From contig CAKPCU010000005.1 of NCBI GenBank assembly GCA_934148015.1, positions 1 to 62,337 of the forward strand: DNA of 62,337 bases. Reading direction: 5' to 3'. Numbering within the stretch: the first letter of the stretch is position 1; every line of letters starts with the position of its first letter. The stretch is from an uncultured Bacilli bacterium. Lineage in GTDB: Bacteria; Bacillota_I; Bacilli_A; RF39; UBA660. A program made the position numbers and the translations under genes. Under the pieces are notes generated by a model. The model was given only the letters and a program-made list of their open reading frames with translations, was not told where the DNA came from and made no database searches. Shown one piece after another: positions 61,256 through 62,337 of this stretch.

Positions 61256-61560
61256 TAGCTTTCACCTCCTACTACTTTAGGAACTTTTATTTCATCATAT
61301 ACTGTATCGCTTGCGTTTTTAACTGCATCATCAGTTGTTAACGTGCTTGTTGCAACATCTTCCCTTAAGTGTGCTTCTTCATTAATAAATGGAAAAGTCA
61401 TTGGTTCTACTTTTTCTATTCCGTCTATTTCTGTTATTAAATCCATGTGTTTTAAAATTGTTTCAAATTCCTTTTCGAATGATGGGAACTCTTCTTCTTT
61501 CATTTTAAACATAAGTTTAAGTGCATAATCTTGTATGTTATCTCTTGTTATTTTTTGCAT
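61255..61560 (-). CDS. gatC: Asp-tRNA(Asn)/Glu-tRNA(Gln) amidotransferase subunit C
   Basis: 101 residues. KFEKEFETILKHMDLITEID-like FEKEFETILKHMDLITEIDG, VEPMTFPF and HLREDVATSTLT match GatC, which links GatA to GatB. First of the gat genes, 15 bases after aspS. Confidence 0.95.
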   Translation of the reverse strand: MQKITRDNIQDYALKLMFKMKEEEFPSFEKEFETILKHMDLITEIDGIEKVEPMTFPFINEEAHLREDVATSTLTTDDAVKNASDTVYDEIKVPKVVGGES

Positions 61561-61575
61561 TTTATAAAAGTCTCC

Positions 61576-62337
61576 TTATCTTAGTTTAATGTGTGTTTCT
61601 CTAAGTTGTTGTTCTGTAACTTCATTTGGTGTACCAGTAAGTACGTCTTCACCATTTTGATTTAATGGGAATGCAACTGTTTCTCTTACGCTTTCTTCTT
61701 CACCTAACATCATAAGTGATCTATCTATTCCAAGTGCCATACCTGCATGTGGTGGGCATCCGTATTTAAATGCTGTATAAAGTGCACTAAATTTTTTCTT
61801 GATGTCTTCTTCTGTATATCCAGCAAGAGAAAATGCCTTTAGTAAAACTTCTGGTCTGTTGTTTCTAACTGCTCCTGAAACAAGTTCAACACCATTACAT
61901 ACAACGTCAAACTGGTCTGCATAAATATCTAATGGATCCATGGTTTCTAGTGCCTTCATGCCTCCTCTTGGCATACTAAATGGATTGTGCATAAAGTCTA
62001 GTTTACCAGTTATTTCACTTATTTCATACATTGGCATATCCGTTACAAAGCAGAATTCAAATAGATTATGATCCATTAAGTCTAGCTTACGACCTAATTC
62101 AGTTCTAATTAAACCTGCGTTTTTGCAAACAACGTCACGTCTTTTATCAGCGATGAAGAAAAGTACGCTTCCGCAAGTTAAACCAGCCTTATCAAATAAT
62201 GCTTTTCTATCATCTTCCGTTAAGAATTTATCGATAGGCCCTTTAAAGCTATTATCTTCCATAACTGATATGTAACCAATACCAGGCATATCAATTGATT
62301 TTGCATAGTCTACTATTTCGTTAAACCAGCTGTTTGG
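61576..62337 (-). CDS. aspS: Aspartate--tRNA ligase, C-terminal part (5' end outside window)
   Basis: The frame is open to the right edge (16 further codons: NSWFNEIVDYAKSID...). Visible are the end of the bacterial GAD insertion domain (GPIDKFLTEDDRKALFDKAG, GSVLFFIADKR), then class II motif 3 (GCPPHAGMALGIDRSLMMLG) and the ending VAFPLNQNGEDVLTGTPNEV. Lies directly upstream of gatCAB, which suggests a non-discriminating enzyme that makes Asp-tRNA(Asn) for amidation; that point is inference from the neighbourhood. Confidence 0.95.
   Translation of the reverse strand, partial: PNSWFNEIVDYAKSIDMPGIGYISVMEDNSFKGPIDKFLTEDDRKALFDKAGLTCGSVLFFIADKRRDVVCKNAGLIRTELGRKLDLMDHNLFEFCFVTDMPMYEISEITGKLDFMHNPFSMPRGGMKALETMDPLDIYADQFDVVCNGVELVSGAVRNNRPEVLLKAFSLAGYTEEDIKKKFSALYTAFKYGCPPHAGMALGIDRSLMMLGEEESVRETVAFPLNQNGEDVLTGTPNEVTEQQLRETHIKLR

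Overview
The window is about 62 kb of very AT-rich chromosome. Trp is read from TGG throughout and long housekeeping genes stay open in code 11, so this is not a Mycoplasma-code genome. The gene content fits a low-GC, cell-walled, endospore-forming member of the Bacillota, probably one of the small-genome gut Bacilli related to Erysipelotrichia or RF39; that placement is inferred from gene content only. Sporulation markers are a SpoIIAA/SigF pair, CotZ-, CotF- and YjcZ-type proteins, a SigK-like promoter, a Spo0A-box-like site before an orphan sensor kinase, and a DacF-type carboxypeptidase. Wall-building markers are RodA/FtsW, VanY and a DUF368 lipid carrier flippase.

Layout. 1-1.2 kb: the integrase end of an integrated element. 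1.2-19.5 kb: mostly minus-strand genes (GtrA, SigF, SpoIIAA, GpsA, membrane proteins, an ABC1 kinase, a membrane ferredoxin, a Ca-type P-ATPase, DacF, pyrimidine nucleoside phosphorylase). 19.5-26.1 kb: a decayed mobile and defence island (serine recombinase remnant, DUF1835/DUF3658/HD fusion, broken MobV relaxase, broken Abi gene between two copies of a small structured RNA, DUF1016-type nuclease, SSB). 26.2-31.2 kb: a suf Fe-S operon (sufC-D-S-U-unknown-B). 31.3-34.3 kb: HIT protein, VanY, two tiny YjcZ-like proteins, a PrsA-like foldase and a small IS256-like miniature element. 34.3-45.5 kb: the translation block rimP-nusA-ylxR-infB-rbfA, then a GNAT-kinase fusion and a coiled-coil protein, then truB-rpsO-pnp. 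45.6-50.9 kb: CAAX protease, metallophosphoesterase-like protein, sensor kinase, EIIB-like membrane protein, CotZ and RodA. 51-55 kb: seven tRNA genes in four transcription units, CotF-type coat genes, a holin-like gene, an MvaI/BcnI-type nuclease and MscL. 55-62.3 kb: DUF368, DUF3048, an HI0933-type flavoprotein, gatB-gatA-gatC and the 3' part of aspS.

The most unusual object is at 23.6-24.7 kb. Two small RNA genes lie about 957 bp apart in the same orientation, flanking an Abi_2/AbiF-like HEPN gene. Each has a -10 box six bases before the same GATTGG start, and they fold into the same hairpin, with two base pairs differing by compensatory double changes. AbiF proteins with an associated RNA antitoxin are the proposed ancestors of Cas13. 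Here the protein gene is broken by a stop and a frameshift while both RNAs look intact.

Many start codons were moved from the longest open frame to the one with a Shine-Dalgarno sequence; this is stated per gene.
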